The position numbers were made by a program, and so were the translations under genes. From NCBI RefSeq assembly GCF_014205685.1, contig NZ_JACIIU010000013.1, positions 1 to 64,000 of the forward strand: 64,000 nt of DNA, read 5' to 3'. Below the pieces are notes generated by a model. It did not search any database. It was not told the DNA's origin and was given only the letters and a program-made list of their open reading frames with translations. This document shows positions 37,251 through 46,332 of the stretch, in pieces. Numbering within the stretch: position 1 is the stretch's first letter; each line of letters begins with the position of its first letter. The stretch comes from Paenochrobactrum gallinarii (GTDB taxonomy: Bacteria; Pseudomonadota; Alphaproteobacteria; Rhizobiales; Rhizobiaceae).

Positions 37251-37280
37251 TCATGCCGATAAATATTGATACCGGCATGA
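37251..37280. terminator. Weak hairpin after the M20 gene
   Basis: TCATGCCG/CGGCATGA stem with a 14-base loop, 20 bp after the M20 stop. No T-run follows on the minus strand, so termination strength is doubtful. Confidence 0.4.
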
Positions 37281-37300
37281 AAAACACGGACAAAATATCT

Positions 37301-38497
37301 TTATTTCATGTTACCGCCTGCAGCCAGATAGCGCTCTGCTAACCTTGCCCAAAGGGCGGCACCAACGGTTAAATTTTCATCATTGAAGTTATATTTCGGG
37401 TTGTGCAAAACCGCCGAATCCAAACCGTTGCCAAGACGCAAAAAGCTGCCCGGCTTATGTTGCAGAAAATAAGCAAAATCCTCACTGCCCGGAAGCAGTG
37501 GACAGGTCGAGACATTATCTTCTCCCACGAGCTCACGAGCCACTTCCGTTGCAAAAACTGTTTCAGCATCGGAATTGACAACCACCGGATATCCGAGTTC
37601 ATATTTGATCTCGGCCCTGGCGCCATAAGCTGCAACATGCTGCTCGGTCAGTTCACAAACGCGTTTACGCAACAACTCGCGCACCGCCGGTGAAAATGAA
37701 CGGATACTGATTGCCAGATCGACATGTTCTGAAATCACGTTTGAAGCTTCACCACCGTGGATCGTGCCCACAGTAATGACAGCCGTTTCAGTCGGATCAA
37801 TATTACGCGACACAACCGTTTGCAGTGCCATCACCAGACTGCACGCAACCATAATCGGATCAACGGTCAAATGCGGACGAGAGGCGTGGCCACCTTTACC
37901 GATAACGCGGATTAAAGCAGTATCGGATGCTGCCATCATCGGCCCTGAACGCGAAAGCACCGCACCTTCCGGCATGCCCGGATGATTATGCAGGCCAAAA
38001 ATCGCATCAACAGGGAAACGTTCAAACAGGCCATCGGCAATCATGGCCTGTGCGCCGCTGCCTTCCCCGGCCTCCTCCGCCGGCTGGAAAACCAAGGTCA
38101 CCGTACCGTTAAAATTCTTGGTGCGAGCAAGATATTCAGCCGCTCCAAGCAGCATTGCAGTGTGGCCATCATGGCCGCAAGCATGCATTTTGCCCGCCGT
38201 CTGACTTGCATAAGAAAGGCCGGTTTTCTCGTGAATAGGCAGAGCATCCATATCGGCACGAATAGCAATATTACGCCCACCCGAGCCCACCGTCAGACAA
38301 CCAACGACACCATGTCCGCCGACATTGCGGGTTACATCATAACCCCAGCCCTCAAGCTTATCCGCCACATAAGCGGCCGTTTTTTCTTCTTCAAAAGAAA
38401 GTTCCGGATGCGCATGCAAGTGATGGCGCATTTCTTCCAATGCCGGACGGTGCGGCTCAAGATCAACGATACGGGCAAAATTATCTGACTGGCTCAT
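37301..38497 (-). CDS. M20-family amidohydrolase (hippuricase / IAA-amino-acid hydrolase type)
   Basis: Zinc-dependent cytosolic amidohydrolase that removes acyl groups from N-acyl amino acids. About 398 residues from the ATG at 38497 (GGTGAAGAGC before it); a GTG at 38506 is possible. Metal site and catalytic motifs: IRADMDALPIHEKTG, HACGHDGHTAMLLGAA, VFQPAEEAGEGSGAQAMI, IFGLHNHPG, and LPGSEDFAYFLQ. The dimerisation part is GKGGHASRPHLTVDPI. A hairpin (38506-38526) stands directly before its ribosome site. Confidence 0.9.
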   Translation of the reverse strand: MSQSDNFARIVDLEPHRPALEEMRHHLHAHPELSFEEEKTAAYVADKLEGWGYDVTRNVGGHGVVGCLTVGSGGRNIAIRADMDALPIHEKTGLSYASQTAGKMHACGHDGHTAMLLGAAEYLARTKNFNGTVTLVFQPAEEAGEGSGAQAMIADGLFERFPVDAIFGLHNHPGMPEGAVLSRSGPMMAASDTALIRVIGKGGHASRPHLTVDPIMVACSLVMALQTVVSRNIDPTETAVITVGTIHGGEASNVISEHVDLAISIRSFSPAVRELLRKRVCELTEQHVAAYGARAEIKYELGYPVVVNSDAETVFATEVARELVGEDNVSTCPLLPGSEDFAYFLQHKPGSFLRLGNGLDSAVLHNPKYNFNDENLTVGAALWARLAERYLAAGGNMK

Positions 38498-38505
38498 GCT
38501 CTTCA

Positions 38506-38526
38506 CCCCGCTTTTAGTGAGCGGGG
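38506..38526 (-). promoter_or_regulatory. Hairpin next to the M20 ribosome-binding site
   Basis: CCCCGCT/AGCGGGG, a 7-bp perfect stem with a 7-base loop. On the transcript its 3' arm ends in GCGGGG, just before TGAAGAGC-ATG. It may expose or mask the ribosome site. No class of regulatory RNA was recognised. Confidence 0.4.
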
Positions 38527-38768
38527 ACTCCTGTCACTCAATGATTAGCTAATATGAACAGGACTACACAAATATGTCCGTTTTTCAATCTCATCGTTAA
38601 AAAATAACATCAAAGGCACAGTTCTTTAAATCCGTATGTCCTCTCATTTTCCGTCAATTGTTGACGACTACGCTCACCGCCAATTCAACCATGTACAAAA
38701 ATGGCTGCATCTATTAGCAAGGGGCAAATCAATCGGATACTTCCGAACCACAAAACGAGAATTTTTCA

Positions 38769-39650
38769 GTGCCTCACAGCAGAGCTACCGCTATAGGTTT
38801 AACAGCCATTCTTCTTTGGAGCACGATCGTCGGCCTTATCCGATCTGTCACCGAAGCATTGGGCGCGGTCGGAGGCGCCGCAATGGTCTATACGCTCAGC
38901 TCTGTTATTCTGCTTATTGCGGTAGGTGTTCCAAAACTATCCGCTTTCCCGCGCCGATATCTGATTTGGGGCGGACTTCTTTTCGCCGCTTATGAGATGT
39001 GTTTGTCACTCTCTATTGGTTTTGCAGATTCTGGCACCCAAGCAATCGAAGTCAGCATGGTCAATTATCTTTGGCCAAGCCTGACGCTTTTACTCACTGT
39101 GATAACCAGCAAGCAAACCTTACGCCCGCTTATATTTGTTGGAATGACCGTCTGCCTGATAGGCGTCAGTAAGGTGTTGGGTGGTGAAAATGGTCTTTCA
39201 TTGCATCATATGGCAGTTAATATTGGTTCAAACCCGCTCAGTTATGGGCTTGCTTTCGCTGGTGCGATTATATGGAGCGTTTACTGCGTTCTAACCAAAA
39301 AAATTGCAAAAGGTTGTAACGGCATAACGCTGTTTTTCATCCTGACGGCAACAGTCTTATGGCTTCAATTTGCTTTCACTGAAAATCAGGCTTTTAACTT
39401 CACACCTCAGCTGCTTATAGAGCTGTCACTGGTCTCATGCGCCATGGGTTTAGGCTATGCCGCATGGAATACCGGCATTCTCTACGGCAATGTCACCGTG
39501 CTTGCCACGGCCTCCTATTTTACACCCGTGCTTTCAGCATTTTTTGCTGCGCAGCTACTGGGGGAAAGTTTAGGTATTTCCTTCTGGCTTGGCGCATTAC
39601 TGGTTAGTGCAGGTTCACTTATGTGCTGGTGGGCAACAAGGGCGCATTAA
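38769..39650 (+). CDS. yddG: Aromatic amino-acid exporter, YddG-like (EamA/DMT)
   Basis: Inner-membrane drug/metabolite transporter of 293 residues with about ten hydrophobic helices in two EamA repeats. Typical YddG features: LLWSTIVGLIRSVTEALGAVGGAAMVYTLSS, SGTQAIEVSMVNYLWPSLTLLL and AMGLGYAAWNTGILYGNVTVLATASYFTPVLSAFFA. The start is a GTG at 38769 with a weak ribosome site. It is divergent from the M20 gene. No terminator is seen; a broken coding remnant follows on the other strand. Confidence 0.87.
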   Translation: MPHSRATAIGLTAILLWSTIVGLIRSVTEALGAVGGAAMVYTLSSVILLIAVGVPKLSAFPRRYLIWGGLLFAAYEMCLSLSIGFADSGTQAIEVSMVNYLWPSLTLLLTVITSKQTLRPLIFVGMTVCLIGVSKVLGGENGLSLHHMAVNIGSNPLSYGLAFAGAIIWSVYCVLTKKIAKGCNGITLFFILTATVLWLQFAFTENQAFNFTPQLLIELSLVSCAMGLGYAAWNTGILYGNVTVLATASYFTPVLSAFFAAQLLGESLGISFWLGALLVSAGSLMCWWATRAH

Positions 39651-39945
39651 CATTAGTGCCACTGATATAGCCAGCTTTTGAGGATACAAAACCCCTCCAA
39701 TAAATACCGTCATCGATCAGCCTTGCACCAAAGTCATTAATCCGCGTGGCTTCAGGATCGGGTAATCGGATACTCGCTTAAAATTGCTTGTTTATAACGT
39801 GCTTCCTGCAATTTATTCTCGCTCGGCATCACACAGCACCATTTTACGACAATCTCATTACATCGGGTTTGCACCATGAAACATAAGGCATCTCTCGCAA
39901 TTACCACGAAACCGGCGGAGTAAAATCAGCCACTCCCGATAAAAC
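39651..39945 (-). pseudogene. Possible degraded coding remnant
   Basis: On the minus strand one frame reads ...VVKWCCVMPSENKLQEA... RYKQAILSEYPITRS then stops. The next frame, starting at about the same place, reads RLPDPEATRINDFGARLI followed by DDGIYWRGFVSSKAGYISG and ends near 39651, close to the yddG stop. The two pieces look like ordinary coding sequence joined by a frameshift. I do not recognise the family. The remaining gap to nagB (39945-40163) is AT-rich and shows nothing but a small palindrome near 40127. Confidence 0.3.
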
Positions 39946-40126
39946 GCACAGGCCGGATAAGCAAAAAATTAAATCGTTTTAAAGGAAATGTGCTGACTTC
40001 TCAGATAAATATAAAAGATACGCATATTTTAGTGATCTAAGCCTCGCTGACTGCTTGCAAAAACAGCTTCGTCGCAATAATCCTGATAGCAACAATGTCG
40101 CTCACCAATGCGGTTATCATGCTAAT

Positions 40127-40139
40127 GCACTTAAAGTGC
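40127..40139. promoter_or_regulatory. Small palindrome upstream of nagB
   Basis: GCACTT-A-AAGTGC is a perfect 13-base inverted repeat 24 bp before the nagB start. It may be an operator or a small mRNA hairpin. No second copy was found in the window. Confidence 0.3.
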
Positions 40140-40163
40140 CTTACATAGAGAAAGAAGTTTGAA

Positions 40164-40931
40164 GTGAAAGTTCTCATTTGTCCCGATCGCGATGCAGCGA
40201 TTGAGCGCGCCAAAGGCATCATCATTGATCACGTTAATGCCAGGCCTAAAGCCGTTCTCGGCCTTGCAACGGGCGGCACTATGGTACCTTTATATGAGCG
40301 CATCGTCAGTGCCTATCAGGCAGGTGCTGTCTCTTTTGCTGGTGTGACAACTTTCAATCTGGATGAATATATCGGCATCCCGCCGGAACATCCTTGCTCA
40401 TATCACACCTATATGCGTGATATTCTGTTCCGGCACATTGATATCGACCAATCCCGCACTCATCTGCCGCATGGCATGCCGGATGATGTGGATGCAGAAG
40501 GTGAACGCTATGAGGCGGAAATCACCGCAGCGGGCGGTATCTCATTGCAATTATTGGGCATTGGTAAAAACGGCCATATTGGTTTTAACGAACCATCCTC
40601 ATCGCTTGCATCGCGCACCCGCGTAAAAACGCTGACCGAAACCACACGTAACGCAAACCGCCAATATTTCCCTGAAGGTGAAGAAACACCACGTTTTGCA
40701 CTGACCATGGGTATTGGCACTATTTTGGATGCGCGTGAATGCCTGCTGATCGCAACAGGTGCCGACAAAGCACAAGCCGTTGCTGATATGATTGAGGGAC
40801 CTGTTTCAGCTGCTTGCCCTGCATCAGCATTGCAGTTCCACCGTCACGCAACCATCATCACCGACGAGGAAGCCGCAAGCCAATTGCGCCTTACTGATTA
40901 TTATCAGCATGTGCATCCGGACGGCATTTAA
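40164..40931 (+). CDS. nagB: Glucosamine-6-phosphate deaminase
   Basis: Converts glucosamine-6-phosphate to fructose-6-phosphate and ammonia. 255 residues with LGLATGGTMVPLYERI (phosphate loop), the catalytic TFNLDEYIGIPPEHPCSYHTYM, and LLGIGKNGHIGFNEPSSSLASRTRVKTL. Good length and all core residues are present. It stands alone, convergent with the LacI gene across a terminator, and would take products of both NagA enzymes. Confidence 0.94.
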   Translation: MKVLICPDRDAAIERAKGIIIDHVNARPKAVLGLATGGTMVPLYERIVSAYQAGAVSFAGVTTFNLDEYIGIPPEHPCSYHTYMRDILFRHIDIDQSRTHLPHGMPDDVDAEGERYEAEITAAGGISLQLLGIGKNGHIGFNEPSSSLASRTRVKTLTETTRNANRQYFPEGEETPRFALTMGIGTILDARECLLIATGADKAQAVADMIEGPVSAACPASALQFHRHATIITDEEAASQLRLTDYYQHVHPDGI

Positions 40932-40951
40932 TTAAACCGCATAGACACATT

Positions 40952-40981
40952 TCAGGCGCTGTAAGAAATTGCAGCGCCTGA
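40952..40981. terminator. Bidirectional hairpin between nagB and the LacI gene
   Basis: Perfect 10-bp stem TCAGGCGCTG/CAGCGCCTGA with a 10-base loop between the two convergent stop codons. T content after it is modest on both strands (ATTTATTTA on the right). Confidence 0.75.
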
Positions 40982-40987
40982 ATTTAT

Positions 40988-42001
40988 TTAGTCAACCAGC
41001 GCAAATTCTGCCGGAATATTTGTCATCGTATCACGAATAACAAGATGCGTTTCCAATGTGTGACGCACATCGCGAATAGTGCCGGCCTGCAATATTTCCA
41101 TGAGCAGTGAGACAGCGACACGGCCTGCCTCACTTGATTGATTGGAAACCGATGTAAGGGCCGGATATGTCATCGCACCCAGCACATCATCGCAACCGAT
41201 CAGACTGAAATCTTTTGGCACGATCACATGCCGCTCGGCCATGCCGGCGAGTACCCCCTGCGCCGTTAAATCATCAAAGGCAATTGCCGCGCTGGCACCC
41301 GTTTTTAAAATGGCATCAACGGCATTTTTTCCCGCCTCAAATGATGGCACAATGGTTGCAACGGTCTGTGCGGTTAGGTTGAATTTTTCTGACGCATCAC
41401 GCACAGCGGCACTACGCTGCTGGTTCGACCATGATGTAGATGGCCCGCTGACATAAACAATCTTGCGATGCCCTAATCTGGCTAAATGTTCCACCGCCTG
41501 CCACACACCTGTACCACTATCAATCAGCACTCGCGCAATCCCCTCAACATCACGATTGATCAAAACGAGGGGATGCTGGCTGGCATGTTCGCGAATTTGC
41601 GCATCTGACAAGCGCGATGACGCCAGCACAAAACCTTCCACCTGTCCGGCAAAACGCTTGAGCAATTTATCTTCCTGAACCGGATCTTCACTACCGTTGC
41701 CTAAGAAAATGCAAAAATCCGAACGGTCGGCTTCCATTTGAGAAGCTTGAATGAGCGGTGGAAAAAACGGGTTAGCGATATCAGGAACAGTCAAAGCAAT
41801 GTTGCCATAACGGCCGGTGCTTAAAGCGCGAGCTGTATGATTTGGCACATAACCAAGCGCTTTTGCCGCATTCAAAATACGGGTCACAGTTTCAGGACTC
41901 AACATATCAGGGCGCGTAAAAGCACGGGAAACGCTGGAGCGTGCGACACCGGCTGCCTCTGCCACCTGACTAATTGTGACGCCCTTGATTTGCTTTATCA
42001 T
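40988..42001 (-). CDS. LacI-family transcriptional regulator
   Basis: Repressor of 337 residues: N-terminal LacI helix-turn-helix and hinge (about 8-62, TISQVAEAAGVARSSVSRAFTRPDMLSPETVTRILNAAKALGY) followed by a periplasmic-binding-like sugar domain. It is divergent from the amino-sugar cluster at 42264. Two GCAACCGGTTGC palindromes, of the LacI-family type with a central CG step, are in front of that cluster and its transporter. They are the likely targets. The inducer is probably an amino sugar or its phosphate. Confidence 0.9.
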   Translation of the reverse strand: MIKQIKGVTISQVAEAAGVARSSVSRAFTRPDMLSPETVTRILNAAKALGYVPNHTARALSTGRYGNIALTVPDIANPFFPPLIQASQMEADRSDFCIFLGNGSEDPVQEDKLLKRFAGQVEGFVLASSRLSDAQIREHASQHPLVLINRDVEGIARVLIDSGTGVWQAVEHLARLGHRKIVYVSGPSTSWSNQQRSAAVRDASEKFNLTAQTVATIVPSFEAGKNAVDAILKTGASAAIAFDDLTAQGVLAGMAERHVIVPKDFSLIGCDDVLGAMTYPALTSVSNQSSEAGRVAVSLLMEILQAGTIRDVRHTLETHLVIRDTMTNIPAEFALVD

Positions 42002-42145
42002 TGTTATTATTGCCCGTTTTTCTTTCGTCGAAATGCTAAGTTTTCCAAGCTTTTACCGCTCTTTTTACCCACATTAAAAACTGCTTCTCATCTCTTTAAA
42101 CGCCCATAGCATGCGTGATTATGCGCCAATGTGCAATTTATGTTA

Positions 42146-42167
42146 TTGACATGCAACCGGTTGCATG
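42146..42167 (+). promoter_or_regulatory. LacI operator overlapping a TTGACA -35 box, before the enzyme genes
   Basis: CATGCAACCGGTTGCATG at 42150-42167 is an 18-bp perfect palindrome. TTGACA at 42146-42151 overlaps its left end, so a bound repressor would block the -35 element. It is about 100 bp before the NagB-like gene and 150 bp before the divergent LacI gene. The same core is repeated at 46338. Confidence 0.85.
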
Positions 42168-42263
42168 GAATCTTCGTGACAAATATAAAAATAAATAATC
42201 GTGCGTAATTTGCATCAAAAGCCAAAAGACTGATCGCTGGCTCCTGATCGTGCCGCACCTAAA

Positions 42264-43067
42264 ATGCTGGAGAGATTTTTGTCGGAAGCGAATATTGGTG
42301 AGAGCTTAGCTACGGGCAACCGTTATTACGGTAGCTTAAAGGTTCGGTCGTTTGAAAACCGCGATTATATGGGAGAGGCAGCGGCAAATGATATTGCAGC
42401 GGCGCTGCGTGCCCGCCTTCAAACCCAGAATCAGGTTCGTATGATTTTTGCCGCCGCCCCTAGTCAGGCAGATATGCTCAAAATGCTTTGCGCTGCCCCT
42501 GATATTGACTGGCGCCGTGTCACGGCTTTCCATATGGATGAATATATCGGCTTGAGCCTGGATCATCCTGCACGTTTTGGCCTCTGGCTGAACCGACATA
42601 TTTTTAATCAGCTTCCCTTTGGGCAAGTGCATCGCATTATGCCGGGCGATGATGCGTCCGCTGAAGCAAAGCGTTATGCAGCATTACTGGAAGAAGCGCC
42701 GATTGATTTCATCTGCCTTGGCATCGGTGTTAATGGCCATATCGCCTTTAATGATCCGCCGGTTGCGCTGTTTGATGATCCCGAAACAGTCAAAATTGTT
42801 GTGTTGGATGATGTCTGCCGTCAGCAACAGGTTGATGATAAATGTTTTGCCACTTTCAATGATGTACCGGAAAAAGCCATTACACTCACCATTCCATGCC
42901 TGATGAGTGGCCAGCAATTATTTTGCGTCGTCCCGGGTGCGTTTAAGCAAAATGCAGTGCGTGATACGCTTTATGGTGAAATCACCACAGCATGTCCGGC
43001 CAGTATTTTACGCAACCATCCGTCCTGCACATTGTATCTAGATAAGGATTCTGATCCGGATGCCTGA
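42264..43067 (+). CDS. Glucosamine-6-phosphate deaminase-like protein (second NagB homologue)
   Basis: Sugar-phosphate deaminase/isomerase, 267 residues. Core motifs are kept in altered form: FAAAPSQADMLKML in place of the usual GGT phosphate loop, FHMDEYIGLSLDHPARFGLWL, and CLGIGVNGHIAFNDPPVALFDDP. The replacement of the GGT loop suggests a different substrate from the NagB at 40164, perhaps another hexosamine phosphate. First gene of the LacI-controlled cluster; overlaps the SIS gene by 8 bp. The ATG at 42264 has no clear ribosome site; GGAGAG inside codons 2-4 could favour a TTG at 42279. Confidence 0.82.
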   Translation: MLERFLSEANIGESLATGNRYYGSLKVRSFENRDYMGEAAANDIAAALRARLQTQNQVRMIFAAAPSQADMLKMLCAAPDIDWRRVTAFHMDEYIGLSLDHPARFGLWLNRHIFNQLPFGQVHRIMPGDDASAEAKRYAALLEEAPIDFICLGIGVNGHIAFNDPPVALFDDPETVKIVVLDDVCRQQQVDDKCFATFNDVPEKAITLTIPCLMSGQQLFCVVPGAFKQNAVRDTLYGEITTACPASILRNHPSCTLYLDKDSDPDA

Positions 43068-43839
43068 AACTCACACCATCAATGCTGACCAGTTATGCGC
43101 TGATTATTTGGACAAAACCCATGCGCTTATGAAGCGTATTTTATGTGAGGAAACATCCGCGCTGGATAAAGCCGCCGCCAAACTGGCAGAACAGATCAAG
43201 GCTGACCGGCTGATCCATATTTTTGGGCCCGGCGGCCATTCCAATCTTGCCGCGCAAGAGGTTTTCTTTCGCGCCGGCGGCCTGATGCATATCAGCGCCA
43301 TTTTGGATGAAGGCACCTTGTTGTCCAATGGCGCTCTGCGCTCCATGGCGATTGAACGTCTGCCTGGTTATGGCAAAATTGTTATTACTGATCAAAATCT
43401 TGACAGCACAGACCTGCTTATTCTTGTTAATGCTTACGGCATTAATGCAGCCTTGATTGACGCAGCCCTCGAGGCCAAAAGACGTGGCGCTTTTGTTATC
43501 GGTGTCAGCTCTCGTGAACATGCCGAAAACACCAGTCCGGACCATCCGGCACGCCATCCTACCAAGCATAATTTGCATGATCTCGTTGACATTGCCATTG
43601 ATACGAAAGTGCCGATTGGCGATGCTGTTGTGACCATGCCAGGCATGAGCGAGAAGATTGCGGCTATTTCAACCTTTGCCAATGCCTTCACGCTTAACTG
43701 TCTGGTGATGCGCACTGTGGCAAAACTGGTTGAAGACAATGTCGAGCCACCAGTCTGGCGTAGTGGCAATGCACCAGGTGGTGACGAAGCGAATGGTCGT
43801 TTTATTGCTAATTTCCAGCATCGAGTGAAAGCACTGTGA
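43060..43839 (+). CDS. SIS-domain sugar isomerase-like protein
   Basis: Cytosolic protein of 259 residues with a SIS fold (phosphosugar binding, about 35-170). IHIFGPGGHSNLAAQEVFFRAGGLMHI, DLLILVNAYGINAALIDAAL and AFVIGVSSREHAENT are visible. The family (DUF2529/UPF0309-like) has no assigned reaction. Relatives in other bacteria stand near amino-sugar genes. It overlaps the upstream gene by 8 bp and nagA by 4, so it is translated with them. A role as isomerase, lyase or sensor of an amino-sugar phosphate is inference. Confidence 0.75.
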   Translation: MPETHTINADQLCADYLDKTHALMKRILCEETSALDKAAAKLAEQIKADRLIHIFGPGGHSNLAAQEVFFRAGGLMHISAILDEGTLLSNGALRSMAIERLPGYGKIVITDQNLDSTDLLILVNAYGINAALIDAALEAKRRGAFVIGVSSREHAENTSPDHPARHPTKHNLHDLVDIAIDTKVPIGDAVVTMPGMSEKIAAISTFANAFTLNCLVMRTVAKLVEDNVEPPVWRSGNAPGGDEANGRFIANFQHRVKAL

Positions 43840-45008
43840 TGACAGACATCCTGTATGGCATTGACCCTGCCACCCAATGCGGTCTCAAAATTTCCATACA
43901 GGATGGTCGCATTGTTTCGATCGAAAAAGATGATGATGCCAAGCTTTCGCTCTCAGCCATTAAAGCAACGCCCCTCCCCTATATTTCAGCTGGACTTATC
44001 GATCTACAAGTTAACGGCTATGCCGGCCTTGATCTGAATTCAGGCGAACTCACGCCTGAAACGGTCAGTGCTTTATGCCGTAAACTATGTAGGCTGGGTG
44101 TCACCAGCTGGTTACCAACGCTCATCACGGCATCTAAAAGCTCCATCATTTCCGCATTGCAAGCCATTGCTGAAGCGCGCCGCACGGATTGGCTGGCAGA
44201 GCAAATGATTGCCGGTGTGCACGTCGAAGGTCCTTCGATTTCACCGCTTGAGGGCCCGCGTGGCGCACATCCCTTGCAACATGTCCGCGCTCCCTCATTA
44301 GACGAATTTGATGAGTGGCAGAAAGCCAGCGGCAATTTAGTAACTTTAGTAACGATCGCACCGGAACAAACTGGCGCCATTGATTATATCCGCGCTTTAA
44401 GTGCGCAAAATATAACCGTCTCCATTGGTCATAGCGCCGCCTCGCCGGATGATATTCATCAAGCCGTTGAAGCTGGTGCGTCCATGTCCACTCACCTTGG
44501 CAATGGTGTTGCAGCGACTATGCCGCGCCATCCCAATTTAATCTGGGCGCAACTTGCCAATGATAAGCTATCGGCAGGTTTCATCGCTGATGGTTGGCAT
44601 TTATCACCGGATACATTTAAAGCCATGCTGCGTGCCCGCGGATTTGAGCGTTCTTTTCTGGTCTCGGACAGTGTGGCTCTCGCTGGCATGCCAGCCGGAC
44701 GCTATGAACAAGCAATCGGCGGCACGGTTGAAGTTTCTGAAAACGGTCGAATCGGCGTTGCAGATACGCCTTATCTTGCAGGCGCTGGTCTGCCACTCGC
44801 AGCCAATGTTCCAATTGCCATGCAAATGGCGAACCTGTCTTTGGCCGAAGCGCTGCAATTAGCGACCAGTAATCCAGGTCATTTCATCAATGGCCGCGGT
44901 AAATTGCAGATTGGCGAACGCGCTGATCTGATCAGCTTCATTTATGAGCCGCAGATGAAACAGCTTGATATTCAAGCCGTCTGGGTTGCCGGAAAGCGGA
45001 TTGTATGA
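43836..45008 (+). CDS. nagA: N-acetylglucosamine-6-phosphate deacetylase (second copy)
   Basis: Amidohydrolase of 390 residues. Motifs: SAGLIDLQVNGYAGLDLN, GVHVEGPSISPLEGPRGAHP, VSIGHSAAS, GASMSTHLGNGVAATMPRHPN, FIADGWHLSP, and the catalytic Asp in FLVSDSVALAG. Compared with nagA at 12563, the metal-site motif THLFNAM is here STHLGNG, and DGHHID is DGWHLS, so the substrate may be a variant N-acyl amino sugar phosphate. It overlaps its neighbours by four bases each side. Confidence 0.86.
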   Translation: MMTDILYGIDPATQCGLKISIQDGRIVSIEKDDDAKLSLSAIKATPLPYISAGLIDLQVNGYAGLDLNSGELTPETVSALCRKLCRLGVTSWLPTLITASKSSIISALQAIAEARRTDWLAEQMIAGVHVEGPSISPLEGPRGAHPLQHVRAPSLDEFDEWQKASGNLVTLVTIAPEQTGAIDYIRALSAQNITVSIGHSAASPDDIHQAVEAGASMSTHLGNGVAATMPRHPNLIWAQLANDKLSAGFIADGWHLSPDTFKAMLRARGFERSFLVSDSVALAGMPAGRYEQAIGGTVEVSENGRIGVADTPYLAGAGLPLAANVPIAMQMANLSLAEALQLATSNPGHFINGRGKLQIGERADLISFIYEPQMKQLDIQAVWVAGKRIV

Positions 45009-46291
45009 TGAGCAGCAGCACCTCACCAGTAAATATATCTGCAGGCGTTGCTGTTATTGACATCACCCCGACATGTGGCGTTGCCATGTCCGGTTTTGCC
45101 GCTCGCACAAAACCTGCCGAAGGTGCGCATGACCGCCTCAGTGTGCGCGCACTTGTTCTCAACGACACCGCTCTTGTCGTTGCCGACGTTATCGGCATCA
45201 GTGCAGATATGAGCGCTCGTATTCGTCAGCGCTGTTGCTTAGCCGCAGACAATATTGTTATCAGCGCTCTGCACAATCATGGCGGGCCAGTGTCCATGGC
45301 CGACCGTTTAAGTATTCAAGCCGATGCCGCATGGCTGGAACGGTTGGAAGATGCTTGTGTGACTGCGATCAATCAGGCAGCAAACAATCTGCAACCCGTA
45401 ATCATCACAGCAGCACACGGTTCTGATCCTGATGTCGGGCGTAATCGCCGCCATAAAGACGGGCCGGTTGACACCGCCTTGCCACTTATCCGGATCCGCG
45501 ATAGCTCAGGAAAAATGCTGGCACTTATCATCAATTATGCCTGCCACCCTGTTGTTTTAGGCGCAGACAACCTTCTCTGGACGGCTGATTATCCTTTTTA
45601 TGTGCGTGAAAAACTGGAAGAACACTATCCGGAAGCAGTCGCTCTATTTGTGACCGGTGCGATTGGCGATGTAAATACCGGCCATAACGCCCATGCTTCG
45701 GTAAGCCTGACAGCCACACCGGATCGCACTTATGAAAATGCCGAACGCATCGGTGAAAAGATTGTCAATGCGGCGATGACAGCACCTGAACAACAGGTGC
45801 ACGGCACGGTCAGCGCGCAGAATATGACAGTTGAACTAACCTTTGAACGGCGTGAAAAACAAACGCCACAAGAACTTTTGGCGCTTTGGCAAAATGAGGC
45901 AAAAACTGCTGAACCGGCAAGGCGTGCATTACTTAACTATTGGTGCGACTGGGCAAAGAGCAAGGCCCTTGAACCATTAGAGCCTCTTGACGCAAGAATT
46001 ACATTCTTGAACTGGGCGGGCATTGGCATTGCGGCTTTACCCGGCGAAATTTTTGCCCAAAGCGGCCTTAACATACGCCAAGCATTGCAAACTCACGAGT
46101 GTTTGCTGATTGCCGGATTTTCCGATGATAATCCGGGATATATTCCACCGGAGGATGAATATATCCATGGCGGTTATGAAGTGGATGAAGCCCACCGTTA
46201 TTATGGGCAAAGCGCAACTTTTGCCGCCGGATGTGCAGAATTGCTCACAAATGGCATCATCCGTCTCGCACAAAAAACAACGAAAGAATAA
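45005..46291 (+). CDS. Neutral/alkaline ceramidase-like amidase without signal peptide
   Basis: 428 residues resembling the N-terminal catalytic domain of neutral/alkaline (non-lysosomal) ceramidase: ISAGVAVIDITPTCGVAMSGF at the start, the zinc-site NIVISALHNHGGP, NYACHPVVLGADN, VALFVTGAIGDVN and IGIAALPGEIFAQSG. Ceramidases cut an N-acyl amide. No signal peptide or lipid-domain is present, so it acts in the cytosol. In this cluster an amide-bond substrate related to N-acyl amino sugars is plausible but unproven. It overlaps nagA by four bases. Confidence 0.75.
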   Translation: MMSSSTSPVNISAGVAVIDITPTCGVAMSGFAARTKPAEGAHDRLSVRALVLNDTALVVADVIGISADMSARIRQRCCLAADNIVISALHNHGGPVSMADRLSIQADAAWLERLEDACVTAINQAANNLQPVIITAAHGSDPDVGRNRRHKDGPVDTALPLIRIRDSSGKMLALIINYACHPVVLGADNLLWTADYPFYVREKLEEHYPEAVALFVTGAIGDVNTGHNAHASVSLTATPDRTYENAERIGEKIVNAAMTAPEQQVHGTVSAQNMTVELTFERREKQTPQELLALWQNEAKTAEPARRALLNYWCDWAKSKALEPLEPLDARITFLNWAGIGIAALPGEIFAQSGLNIRQALQTHECLLIAGFSDDNPGYIPPEDEYIHGGYEVDEAHRYYGQSATFAAGCAELLTNGIIRLAQKTTKE

Positions 46292-46332
46292 CAAAATAAA
46301 CAACCAAAATCATGCAAATCTGCTTTGTTAAC

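Noticed and set aside
37058-37342. Small rightward reading frame (94 residues) between the MFS and M20 genes
   Set aside because: No ribosome site, no homology-like features, and it runs into the end of the M20 gene on the other strand.
38636-38995. Rightward reading frame overlapping yddG in another frame
   Set aside because: Arg/Ser/His-rich text with no family features; the yddG frame has clear membrane helices.
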